DNA of 64,000 nt, from the NCBI RefSeq assembly GCF_023272795.1, contig NZ_CP096829.1, positions 1,674,001 through 1,738,000 of the forward strand. Reading direction: 5' to 3'. Position 1 is the first letter of the stretch, and each line of letters opens with the position of its first letter. The notes below the pieces were generated by a model. That model was not told the origin of the DNA and did no database searches. It saw nothing but the letters and a program-made list of their open reading frames with translations. This document shows, piece by piece, positions 9,438 through 17,328 of the stretch. The translations under genes were made by a program, and so were the position numbers. Origin of the DNA: Flavobacterium humidisoli. Lineage in GTDB: Bacteria; Bacteroidota; Bacteroidia; Flavobacteriales; Flavobacteriaceae.

Positions 9438-10325
9438 ATGAAAAAGATATTTTTTTATATGACTGTACTGCTTGTTTCTGTACAAATTCAAGCGCAAAAA
9501 GATTTTCAAGGAATGGCTGTTTACGAGTCAAAAACACAAGCGCCAAAGTTTGAGGGAATGCGCGGGAATAGAGATATTACCCCAGAAATGCAGAAAAACA
9601 TGGAAGAGCGTATGAAAAAAATGCTCGAAAAAACATTCATTTTAAACTTCGATAAAACAGCGTCTATTTACAAAGAAGAAGAAAAACTAGAAACACCTGG
9701 TCAGCAGGGCGGTTTTCGCATGATGTTCGGTTCGCTTACTGGTGGAGGTGGCACTTTCTACAAAGATGTAAAAACAAAAACGTATACGGTCGATAAAGAG
9801 TTTATGGGTAAAGAGTTTTTGGTTGTGGACTCCCTTCCAAAATTAGAATGGAAATTGGAGCAGGAAACCAAACAAATTGGTGGTTACAATTGCTTCAAAG
9901 CGACAGCCGTAAAACAAGCCAGCAAAACCGATTTTAGAAACTTCAGGCCTAAAAAGGATGAAGATAAAAAAGAGGAGGCTAAAAAGACTTCAGGAGATAC
10001 CAAAACGAATTTTGCTGATAATTTTGAAATCCCAAAAGAAATTGTTGTTACGGCGTGGTATACACCAGAAATTCCGATCAATCAAGGACCAGAAAATTAC
10101 TGGGGACTTCCTGGTTTAATTTTAGAAATCAACGATGGAACTACTACGATTTTATGTTCTAAAATTGTTTTAAACACAAAAGATAAAGTGGAAATAAAAC
10201 CTTCTAAAAAAGGAAAAGTAATTTCTCAGAAAGAATACGACGAAACAGTAATTAAAAAAATGGAAGAATTTAGGGAGATGAACCGAGGCAGAGCAGGCGG
10301 ACCTCCTCCTCCAATGGGAAGATAA
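9438..10325 (+). CDS. GLPGLI family exported protein
   Basis: A secreted Bacteroidota protein of unknown biochemical role. I choose the ATG at 9438, which begins a clear signal peptide (MKKIFFYMTVLLVSVQIQA). An in-frame ATG at 9369 would place a hydrophilic stretch before it. The mature protein has the family hallmark WGLPGLILEINDG in the C-terminal half and ends in a basic Gly/Pro-rich tail. Residues near AKKTSGDTK form a charged linker. The next gene, starting 48 bases after the stop, encodes a TonB-receptor-like barrel; GLPGLI genes are often paired with such receptors, suggesting a joint role at the outer membrane. Confidence 0.85.
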   Translation: MKKIFFYMTVLLVSVQIQAQKDFQGMAVYESKTQAPKFEGMRGNRDITPEMQKNMEERMKKMLEKTFILNFDKTASIYKEEEKLETPGQQGGFRMMFGSLTGGGGTFYKDVKTKTYTVDKEFMGKEFLVVDSLPKLEWKLEQETKQIGGYNCFKATAVKQASKTDFRNFRPKKDEDKKEEAKKTSGDTKTNFADNFEIPKEIVVTAWYTPEIPINQGPENYWGLPGLILEINDGTTTILCSKIVLNTKDKVEIKPSKKGKVISQKEYDETVIKKMEEFREMNRGRAGGPPPPMGR

Positions 10326-10373
10326 AATACAAAGAAAATAAATTCCAAATTCCAAACTTCCAATATTCTTATC

Positions 10374-13061
10374 ATGAATAAGACCATTTTTTTATTTGCC
10401 TTACTTTTTACTTCTCTTTCCTTTTCGCAAAGTGTTCGTTTTGATGGTTTGATTCAGGACGAACAAAAAAATCCGTTAGAAATGGCTAATATCATGGCGA
10501 TTAACAATGGCACCAAGGCAATGGATTCATACGGAATCACCAATGATAAAGGAAAGTTCCAGCTCACTTTAAAACCTAATTCGGCTTACACTATTAAAAT
10601 AAGTTATTTGGGAATGAAATCTAAGGAAATTGCTGTAGTTACCAAGGCTGAGAACGTGACTCAAACTATTGTTATGGATGGTGCGGGAATCGAATTGGAA
10701 GGTGTAGAAATTGTTCGAGAAATGCCTGTTTCTATAAAAGGCGATACAATTGTTTACAATGCAGATTCTTTTAAATCGGGAACAGAAAAAAAGCTTGAAG
10801 ATGTTCTGAAGAAATTGCCAGGAGTTGAGGTAAATGCCGATGGCGAAATCGAAGTGGAAGGAAAAAAAGTCAGTAAATTGATGGTTGAAGGAAAAGATTT
10901 TTTTGACGGAGATACCAAATTAGGCGTTAAAAATATTCCAGCCGATGCTATTGATAAAGTGCAGGTTTTAAGAAATTATAATGAAGTCAGCCAATTAAAA
11001 GGTTTAGAAAATGATCAGGAAAATGTTGCAATGAATATCAAATTAAAAGAAGGAAAAAAGAACTTTTGGTTTGGAGATGTGACTGCTGGAATTGGAGTGG
11101 CAGAATTGGATAGTCGGTATATTATTAATCCGAAATTATTCTATTACAGTCCAAAATACAGTATTAATCTAATCACCAATTTTAATAATATAGGAGAATT
11201 GCCACTTACTGCACAAGATTATTTTAAGTTCACAGGCGGATTTAAAAATATGATGAAAAAAGGCGGAAGCAGTTTTAATGTTTCTTCAAATGATTTAGGG
11301 ATTTCGTTGCTTCGAAATAATCGCGCTAAAGAAATCGAAACCAAATTTGGAGCAACAAACTTCGCTTATTCTATAAATAAAGCTTGGAACTTAAGTGGTT
11401 TTGGAATTCTTTCGACTTCAAAAACAGATTTAGAAACTAAATCTCAAACCACGATTCTAGATTCTGGAGATCAGCAGAAACGTGATGAAATGACGCATCA
11501 AAAGAATAATTTGGGGCTTTTTAAACTGAGCTCGACTTACAAGCCAAACGATAAATTTCAGTTTGATTATGATATCTTGACCAAATTGTCAAAGCAGAAT
11601 GAAGATACAGATTTGCTTCGTGAATCGGTTGTCGATAATGTTTCGGCGGTTGAGACCATTTTAACTGAAAAAAAACAAGATCCAACTTCTATCAATCAGA
11701 ATTTGAGTTTGTATTATACGCAAAGCAGTAAAAATATTTTTGCTTTTGAAATGCAACATTTGTATCAAGACGAAAATCCATTTTATAATGCCAACTTAAG
11801 ATCGCAACCTTTTGATTTATCAGGATATATTACAGGACAAAATCGAAATGATTTGAATCAAGATCGTTTTGTCAAAACCAATAAACTCGATGCCAAATTG
11901 GATTACTATTATATGGTAACGCCAAAAAGCAATTTTAATATTACGGTAGGAAATACCTATTCGTATCAAAACTTCAATTCTCACATTTTCCAAATGCTAG
12001 ATAATGGAGATAAAAATGACTTAAATGATCCTGAAAACAATAATGATGTCGATTATCGTTTTAATGATGCTTTTTTAGGTTTTCATTATAAAATGCTAAC
12101 AGGGAAATTTACATTTACGCCAGGTGTTAGTTTGCATACCTATCAGATGACAAATGGACAATTGGGAAGCGATTATTCTCAAAGCTTTACTAAAGTTTTG
12201 CCTGATTTTTTTGCCTTATATCAAATCAAAAAATCGGAAACGCTTACCTATAATTTCTCTTTGACAAACGATTTTACCGATATTAATCAATTAGCTTCGG
12301 GTTATGTTCTGTCAGATTACAGCAGTCTTTTTCGCGGAAATCGTTTCTTAGAAAATGCGACTTCGCAAGTGCATTCTCTTCGTTATTTTAAATATAATAT
12401 GTTCAATTTTGAGAATATTTTTGCCAATGCAACCTATACAAGAAAAGTTGATGCCATTAAGACAAAAGCCAATTTTGACGGAATTAACCAATCTTCAGTT
12501 CCATACAATTCTAATTTGGCAGACGAAACTTTTTCTGGAATGGGAACTTATGGGCGTTCTTTCCTCAAAAACTATAAAGCATCTGCAAGTGCAAGTCTTA
12601 ACTGGTCAAAATTCAACAATATTCAAAATGAAAAATTAGCAACGACCGAGAGTTTTGTGCAAAGCTATACTGTTAAAGCTTCAACAAATTATAAAAAGCT
12701 TCCAAATATAGAATTTGGTTATAATCTTTTGGTTAACAAATACAGTGGTTCAACTTTTTATACTGACAAACCATTTGCAAGATTGGACTATTATTTCTTG
12801 GATAGTTTTTCTTTTGTTTCTGAATACGAATTTTATCATTACTATAATGGAGATAAAACGGTCGATAATGAATATGATTTCTTAAGCGCGAGTTTGGTTT
12901 ATCAAAAAAAGAATAGCAAATGGGAATATAAAATTTCGGCAGCTAATTTATTAAATACGACTTATCTTAATGACGATAGCTTTTCTCAGTTCTCTACACG
13001 AGTTTCTCAATATACGGTTCAGCCGCGTTACATCATATTTTCTATGAAATATAATTTGTAG
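10374..13061 (+). CDS. TonB-dependent receptor-like outer membrane beta-barrel protein
   Basis: The 895 residues comprise a signal peptide (1-18), a CarboxypepD_reg-like domain (about 20-110, FDGLIQDEQKNPLEMANIM), a plug-like domain (about 115-225, with LPGVEVNADGEIEVEGKKVSKL) and an OMP_b-brl_3-type barrel to the C terminus. It probably assembles in the outer membrane together with the GLPGLI protein encoded upstream. No substrate is indicated, and no metal or vitamin regulatory signal is seen before the operon. Confidence 0.82.
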   Translation: MNKTIFLFALLFTSLSFSQSVRFDGLIQDEQKNPLEMANIMAINNGTKAMDSYGITNDKGKFQLTLKPNSAYTIKISYLGMKSKEIAVVTKAENVTQTIVMDGAGIELEGVEIVREMPVSIKGDTIVYNADSFKSGTEKKLEDVLKKLPGVEVNADGEIEVEGKKVSKLMVEGKDFFDGDTKLGVKNIPADAIDKVQVLRNYNEVSQLKGLENDQENVAMNIKLKEGKKNFWFGDVTAGIGVAELDSRYIINPKLFYYSPKYSINLITNFNNIGELPLTAQDYFKFTGGFKNMMKKGGSSFNVSSNDLGISLLRNNRAKEIETKFGATNFAYSINKAWNLSGFGILSTSKTDLETKSQTTILDSGDQQKRDEMTHQKNNLGLFKLSSTYKPNDKFQFDYDILTKLSKQNEDTDLLRESVVDNVSAVETILTEKKQDPTSINQNLSLYYTQSSKNIFAFEMQHLYQDENPFYNANLRSQPFDLSGYITGQNRNDLNQDRFVKTNKLDAKLDYYYMVTPKSNFNITVGNTYSYQNFNSHIFQMLDNGDKNDLNDPENNNDVDYRFNDAFLGFHYKMLTGKFTFTPGVSLHTYQMTNGQLGSDYSQSFTKVLPDFFALYQIKKSETLTYNFSLTNDFTDINQLASGYVLSDYSSLFRGNRFLENATSQVHSLRYFKYNMFNFENIFANATYTRKVDAIKTKANFDGINQSSVPYNSNLADETFSGMGTYGRSFLKNYKASASASLNWSKFNNIQNEKLATTESFVQSYTVKASTNYKKLPNIEFGYNLLVNKYSGSTFYTDKPFARLDYYFLDSFSFVSEYEFYHYYNGDKTVDNEYDFLSASLVYQKKNSKWEYKISAANLLNTTYLNDDSFSQFSTRVSQYTVQPRYIIFSMKYNL

Positions 13062-13152
13062 TATTTTTGTTGCAACATTGTGTTTTTTGTGATTTGTTTA
13101 ATGAAGAATCAAATATCTTTGTGATATATTATTAACGACAAAAAACGTAACC

Positions 13153-15417
13153 ATGCGCAATTTTATCTGGAGTGTATCGCTCCTGTTTGCTGGAATTTCT
13201 ATCTCTTTCGCCCAAACAAATGGCATCGAAAAAGGAACTTATTTATCTACAAATAAAGGAGCAAAGATTAAGTTAAATTTATTAGATGATAATAAATACG
13301 AACTGGTTTTTTATTCGGGAGGTTATGAGATTAAAGGCGATTCGCTAGTTTTTTTAAAAAGCACAGAGAATAAAACAAATAGATTTGATCTTGTTTTTGC
13401 TAAAGATAAAAAGGCAAAAAAAATTAAGATTAAATTCTTGAATCCATCTTATTATTCTTTTTATATTGGAACCCAAAAAGGAGTAGAATCGGTACAATAT
13501 CAGAGACTTTCTGATATAAAAACGAAAGTAGATCCTGATTATATCAAAACAGATTTAGATTTTGAAATCGAGAAAACCGACTTCATTTATTTGGTTTACG
13601 AAGACTATGATGGAAAAAGTGATGTAAGTAAATATGCATTGCCAAAAGATGTTTCGGAAGTGACAATCAACTATGATATGGCAGTTTTGAGCGATTTAAA
13701 TCTTGTTGGATCTTTTGATAAAGGAACAAAAGAATTGAAAGTTTCTGATCAATACGGAAAAGATCCTTTGGTATTTATAAACGAAAAAGAGGAGAAACCA
13801 GCTAAAGCTCCAACAGTTGTTCCTATAGAAAATCAAACCATAAAAAATTGGACTTATCCAGGAAAAGAAAATACTTTAATAAATGACGATTTTGGTTCTG
13901 GAGTAGCTGTGGATAGTGCAGCTGTAATAGTCGATGCTGCTGCCGTTGATGCTACAATTCCTCCGCCAGCATATACCAAATATGATTTTAAATTAAAAGT
14001 TGAAAACAATCTAAAAAAAGCAATAGAATCTACAAAAACTGCAAATAATAAATTTTTGGTTGTTGTAGTTGACAACAAGGATAAGACTGCAAAAGAAAAT
14101 TTTGATGCTTTTGTAAAAGAGCAAGAAACACAGACGGGATATAATATGTACGATTCTTATAATGCTCTTTATGATATCTACAATTATTATTTGGCAGGAG
14201 CCGATGATAAGAAATGGCTTAAAAACAATAAAATTGCAAGTGACCAAAGTGTAATTATTTTAAATGGAGAAGGAAATCAGCTTGCTGTTGCAAAATCAGA
14301 TTTAGCTACGCAACAATATCAATTTAGTTATTATGGAGATTTCTATAGAAAACTTCAGCGAGCAAATGCCTTCCTTTCTGTAGATAAAGTTTTAAAGAAC
14401 AAAAAAGCTTCAGATTCAGATTTAATCGCAGCTTTTAATAAGGCAGCCTTGTTAGAAACATCTTACGATTATGATTCAGATTATGCAGTAAACGATCCTA
14501 ATTCGACTGAATTTGTAATTACAAAAACGGCTTTAAACCAAAAAGAGGTGGCTCAAACGTGGAAAAAGTTAATTGAAGCACATCAAAAAGATAAAGTTGC
14601 AAATATGTATTTGGTAGAAACGATTATTAAAGAAATCAAAAACCAAGGATTTACAAAACAGCTTTTTAATACAGATAGAATTCTAAACGATACAGATTTC
14701 TTAGCAATCGATTATTTGCTAAATCACTCAGATGATATTGAAAGTAATCGTGCAGAATTTAATAGTAAACAAGGAGAACTTCATACTATTGGAAATGTGG
14801 TTTCTGAAGTTTCAGATGCATTGCAGCAAAATCTATATCTTTCTCAAGATGGAGTTTCTGGAGAAATGAATAAAGAAAAAATCAATTTGCTTTACAAGAA
14901 AATTATTGCTTCTGGAAAAGGGAATTTCGATTCGTACAAAAACTATTTTTATTATTTGAGCCAGCTTGAAGAACAGGACGGTTCAAACACAACTTATTTA
15001 AAAGAGTTCAACACTTATTTTGATAATACTTTGGCGGGAGGGAGTCCGATTGAAAAATTAGATGCAATCTTTTCGGGATTAGATTCTAGTTCCAGCTATT
15101 CTTATGATGGATGGAATTCATTCAAAATTTACCATTCAGACACTTGTAACAATGCGGCATGGGCAGTTGTATTAAAACCACAGAATTCAAACTTTATTAA
15201 AGATGCTATTAAATGGTCTGAATATAGTTTGGTTGTAACCAAAAACAATCCATATTATTTAGATACTCTAGCACAATTGTATTATAAAGACGGACAACAA
15301 CAAAAAGCCATAGAAACGCAAGTTTTAGCAGTAAAATTTATCACTAGTGATATTGATAGTGAAACTGCAAATCAAATGAAAGAGGTTTTAACTAAAATGA
15401 GTAACGGGACATATTAA
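13153..15417 (+). CDS. Large exported protein with C-terminal TPR-like segment, function unknown
   Basis: 754 residues with a signal peptide (1-20, ISIS-FAQ). The N-terminal half is beta-rich. A segment around residues 275-390 (NNKFLVVVVDNKDKTAKENF) resembles a thioredoxin-like fold that lacks a CxxC active site. The last 60 residues (NPYYLDTLAQLYYKDGQQQ) look like a tetratricopeptide repeat. This order of domains recalls Bacteroidota periplasmic thioredoxin-family proteins, but without redox cysteines the function is open. A terminator shared with convergent metK follows. Confidence 0.6.
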   Translation: MRNFIWSVSLLFAGISISFAQTNGIEKGTYLSTNKGAKIKLNLLDDNKYELVFYSGGYEIKGDSLVFLKSTENKTNRFDLVFAKDKKAKKIKIKFLNPSYYSFYIGTQKGVESVQYQRLSDIKTKVDPDYIKTDLDFEIEKTDFIYLVYEDYDGKSDVSKYALPKDVSEVTINYDMAVLSDLNLVGSFDKGTKELKVSDQYGKDPLVFINEKEEKPAKAPTVVPIENQTIKNWTYPGKENTLINDDFGSGVAVDSAAVIVDAAAVDATIPPPAYTKYDFKLKVENNLKKAIESTKTANNKFLVVVVDNKDKTAKENFDAFVKEQETQTGYNMYDSYNALYDIYNYYLAGADDKKWLKNNKIASDQSVIILNGEGNQLAVAKSDLATQQYQFSYYGDFYRKLQRANAFLSVDKVLKNKKASDSDLIAAFNKAALLETSYDYDSDYAVNDPNSTEFVITKTALNQKEVAQTWKKLIEAHQKDKVANMYLVETIIKEIKNQGFTKQLFNTDRILNDTDFLAIDYLLNHSDDIESNRAEFNSKQGELHTIGNVVSEVSDALQQNLYLSQDGVSGEMNKEKINLLYKKIIASGKGNFDSYKNYFYYLSQLEEQDGSNTTYLKEFNTYFDNTLAGGSPIEKLDAIFSGLDSSSSYSYDGWNSFKIYHSDTCNNAAWAVVLKPQNSNFIKDAIKWSEYSLVVTKNNPYYLDTLAQLYYKDGQQQKAIETQVLAVKFITSDIDSETANQMKEVLTKMSNGTY

Positions 15418-15440
15418 TAGACTATATATACAATAAAATA

Positions 15441-15476
15441 AAAGCCGATTTCTATTTTAGAAATCGGCTTTTTTAT
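15441..15476. terminator. Bidirectional terminator between the exported-protein gene and metK
   Basis: AAAGCCGATTTCT and AGAAATCGGCTTT form a 13-bp stem flanked by A residues on one side and T residues on the other, so it can end both convergent transcripts. Confidence 0.88.
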
Positions 15477-15526
15477 GTTTGGCTAACTAAAATGTCTAAC
15501 AATCTTAGTCAGTTATAAGTCTAGAT

Positions 15527-16777
15527 TTACAATCCAAAAGCAGCTTTTACTTGGTCAACAAAATCAAGTTTTTCCCAAGTAAACAATTCAACAGTAACTG
15601 TTTTTTCATTTCCGCCTGGAGCAGAGAAAGTTTTAGTAACCGTTTCTGGTTTACGTCCCATGTGTCCGTAAGCAGCAGTTTCGCTATAGATTGGGTTTCT
15701 TAATTTTAAGCGTTGCTCGATAAAGTAAGGACGCATATCAAATATAGCTTCTACTTTTTTAGCGATTTCACCGTTAGTTAAGTTTACTTTTGAAGTTCCG
15801 TAAGTTTCAATGAAAATTCCCATTGGCTCAGCAACTCCAATTGCGTAAGAAACCTGAACTAAGATTTCGTCAGCAACACCGGCAGCAACTAAGTTTTTAG
15901 CGATATGACGAGTTGCATAAGCAGCACTTCTGTCTACTTTACTTGGATCTTTTCCAGAGAATGCACCACCACCGTGAGCACCTTTTCCACCGTAAGTATC
16001 AACAATGATTTTTCTTCCTGTTAAACCAGTATCTCCGTGAGGTCCTCCGATAACGAATTTTCCTGTTGGGTTAATATGGTAGTTGATTTTATCATTAAAT
16101 AAGTGAGCGTGTTCTGGGTTTTTAGCGATAATTCTTGGAATCAAGATTTCGATAATATCTTTTTTGATTTTAGCCAACATTGTAGCTTCTTCATCAAAAT
16201 CATCATGTTGAGTTGAGATAACAATCGCATCAATACGAGTTGGTTTGTTATCGTCGCTATATTCTAAAGTTACTTGAGATTTAGCATCTGGACGTAAATA
16301 CGTGATTTCTTTGTTTTCGCGTCTTAAAATAGCTAACTCTTGTAATAATTTATGAGATAAATCTAATGCCAATGGCATGAAGTTTTCAGTTTCGTTTGTA
16401 GCGTAACCAAACATCATTCCTTGGTCACCTGCACCTTGCTCTTCTGGCTTAGCTCTGTCAACACCTTGGTTAATATCTGCAGATTGCTCATGAATAGCTG
16501 AAAGAATTCCACAAGAATTCGCTTCAAACATATACTCACTTTTAGTATATCCAATTTTACGGATTACTTCGCGAGCGATTTGCTGAACATCAAGATAAGT
16601 ATTTGACTTTACTTCACCTGCTAAAATAACCTGACCTGTAGTAACTAAAGTTTCACATGCTACTTTAGAATCAGCATCAAATGCCAAAAAGTTATCGATT
16701 AATGCATCCGAAATTTGATCTGCAACTTTGTCTGGATGCCCTTCACTAACAGATTCTGACGTAAATAAATAAGCCAT
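15527..16777 (-). CDS. metK: S-adenosylmethionine synthetase
   Basis: Makes SAM from methionine and ATP with release of phosphate and pyrophosphate. The 416 residues are a full-length MetK, with [13 protein letters not shown] at 14-26, [11 protein letters not shown] near 118 and the phosphate-binding [16 protein letters not shown] near 265. It is transcribed alone, against the preceding gene. The promoter at 16965-16994 puts the start of transcription about 180 bases upstream of the ATG. That leader contains a short uORF and alternative hairpins rather than a recognisable SAM-I aptamer. Confidence 0.98.
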   Translation of the reverse strand: MAYLFTSESVSEGHPDKVADQISDALIDNFLAFDADSKVACETLVTTGQVILAGEVKSNTYLDVQQIAREVIRKIGYTKSEYMFEANSCGILSAIHEQSADINQGVDRAKPEEQGAGDQGMMFGYATNETENFMPLALDLSHKLLQELAILRRENKEITYLRPDAKSQVTLEYSDDNKPTRIDAIVISTQHDDFDEEATMLAKIKKDIIEILIPRIIAKNPEHAHLFNDKINYHINPTGKFVIGGPHGDTGLTGRKIIVDTYGGKGAHGGGAFSGKDPSKVDRSAAYATRHIAKNLVAAGVADEILVQVSYAIGVAEPMGIFIETYGTSKVNLTNGEIAKKVEAIFDMRPYFIEQRLKLRNPIYSETAAYGHMGRKPETVTKTFSAPGGNEKTVTVELFTWEKLDFVDQVKAAFGL

Positions 16778-16841
16778 AATAATGTAATAATAAAATATTA
16801 GTTTTTAAAAATTTAAGCAGGGAAAGTAATTGCTAAAAAGG

Positions 16842-16866
16842 GCTAAAGGAGAGTTCCTGCTTTAGC
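16842..16866 (-). terminator. Terminator-like hairpin in the metK leader, overlapping the uORF end
   Basis: On the metK strand GCTAAAG (plus 16860-16866) pairs with CTTTAGC (plus 16842-16848), and the hairpin is followed by CCTTTTT. The upstream arm can instead pair with the later segment TTTTTAGCA (plus 16831-16839). The two foldings are mutually exclusive, as in an attenuator or riboswitch expression platform. The 3' arm includes the stop codon of the uORF. Confidence 0.45.
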
Positions 16867-16902
16867 ATTTTTTACTACTGAAATGAATCTTTCAGCATTC
16901 AT
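16843..16902 (-). CDS. Candidate 19-codon upstream ORF in the metK leader
   Basis: ATG (plus 16902-16900) to TAG (plus 16845-16843), encoding a 19-residue peptide starting MNAERFISVV and ending AGTLL. It has no Met codon beyond the start and no Cys codon, unlike the other leader ORFs in the window. It lies inside the expected metK 5' untranslated region, and its last codons form part of a terminator-like hairpin, so translation would affect the RNA fold. Whether it is translated is unknown. Confidence 0.4.
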   Translation of the reverse strand: MNAERFISVVKNAKAGTLL

Positions 16903-16964
16903 AACGAAATCATTTCATTATGAAGAGGTTGCAATCAGTTCAAATTTTTCCTCTGTTTCGGGTG

Positions 16965-16994
16965 CAAAGGTATGAAACCATTTTGATTTGCAAA
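16965..16994 (-). promoter_or_regulatory. metK promoter
   Basis: Read on the minus strand: TTTG (plus 16991-16994), 18 bases, then TACCTTTG (plus 16965-16972), an exact TAnnTTTG. The start of transcription would be near 16957, leaving a leader of about 180 bases before metK. Confidence 0.7.
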
Positions 16995-17045
16995 TTAAAG
17001 TTCAACTTTTTTTATTTTTTCTAGCAGAAATTTAACAATAACATA

Positions 17046-17057
17046 CTATTTTGATAG
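17046..17057. promoter_or_regulatory. CTATN4ATAG-like operator candidate upstream of leader A
   Basis: CTATTTTGATAG is a near-perfect inverted repeat. It lies within a 23-base stretch (17044-17066) that matches 32165-32187 at 19 positions, including 14 consecutive bases GATAGGGTAATGGA. Here it is about 27 bases upstream of the -33 box, a position suited to an activator; at 32167 it lies downstream of the start of transcription. Confidence 0.5.
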
Positions 17058-17083
17058 GGTAATGGAAAATATTTTGTTTTTTG

Positions 17084-17115
17084 TTTGGTCGATTAAAAAA
17101 TAGTTTGCAACTTTG
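17084..17115 (+). promoter_or_regulatory. Promoter of leader A / TonB-dependent receptor
   Basis: TTTG at 17084-17087, a 20-base spacer and CAACTTTG at 17108-17115 (one mismatch to TAnnTTTG). The stretch TTTGGTCGATTAAAAAATA starting at 17084 is nearly identical to the one at 20255 in the metY leader promoter. The start of transcription is expected near 17122, only about 17 bases before leader ORF A. Confidence 0.6.
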
Positions 17116-17138
17116 CCCCGTTAAAACAAAAGAAACAA

Positions 17139-17207
17139 ATGAAATTTACAGTTTGCAATATGATGTCTTGTAAGATGCCGGAGTTATCCGCAGAGACGCT
17201 ATTGTAG
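17139..17207 (+). CDS. Leader peptide A, Met/Cys-rich, 22 codons
   Basis: A short ORF starting ATG-AAA and ending TAG, with Cys at codons 6 and 11 and Met at 8, 9 and 13. The core N-M-M-S-C-K-M is nearly the same as N-M-M-C-C-K-M in leader B at 20341. It lies just after a promoter and 26 bases before an intrinsic terminator. Codons 17-19 contain GCAGAG, which can pair with the terminator's 5' arm. This is the layout of ribosome-mediated attenuation: slow decoding of Met or Cys codons would favour the antiterminator. The controlled gene is the TonB-dependent receptor at 17329. The peptide itself need not have a function. Confidence 0.72.
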   Translation: MKFTVCNMMSCKMPELSAETLL

Positions 17208-17232
17208 TTATTTTTCAATAAAATATAAATAG

Positions 17233-17262
17233 AACCTCTGCTGAACCGCAGAGGTTTTTTTT
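17233..17262 (+). terminator. Attenuator terminator A with competing antiterminator
   Basis: AACCTCTGC (17233-17241) pairs with GCAGAGGTT (17248-17256), followed by T residues. The 5' arm bases CTCTGC (17236-17241) can instead pair with GCAGAG at 17190-17195 inside leader ORF A. A ribosome that reaches the leader stop would cover that segment and allow termination; one stalled at codons 6-11 would leave it free. Confidence 0.78.
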
Positions 17263-17328
17263 ATGCCAAAAATAAACCTGTAAGATTTTTTTTAAGCCAA
17301 AAACAATAATTAATCAGTAAAAAAAGAA

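Noticed and set aside
16819-16866. A plus-strand segment containing GCTAAAAAGGG, which resembles the 3' end of SAM-II aptamers as I recall them.
   Set aside because: It is on the strand opposite to metK and does not form the SAM-II pseudoknot in order. The segment is explained better by the alternative metK-leader hairpins.
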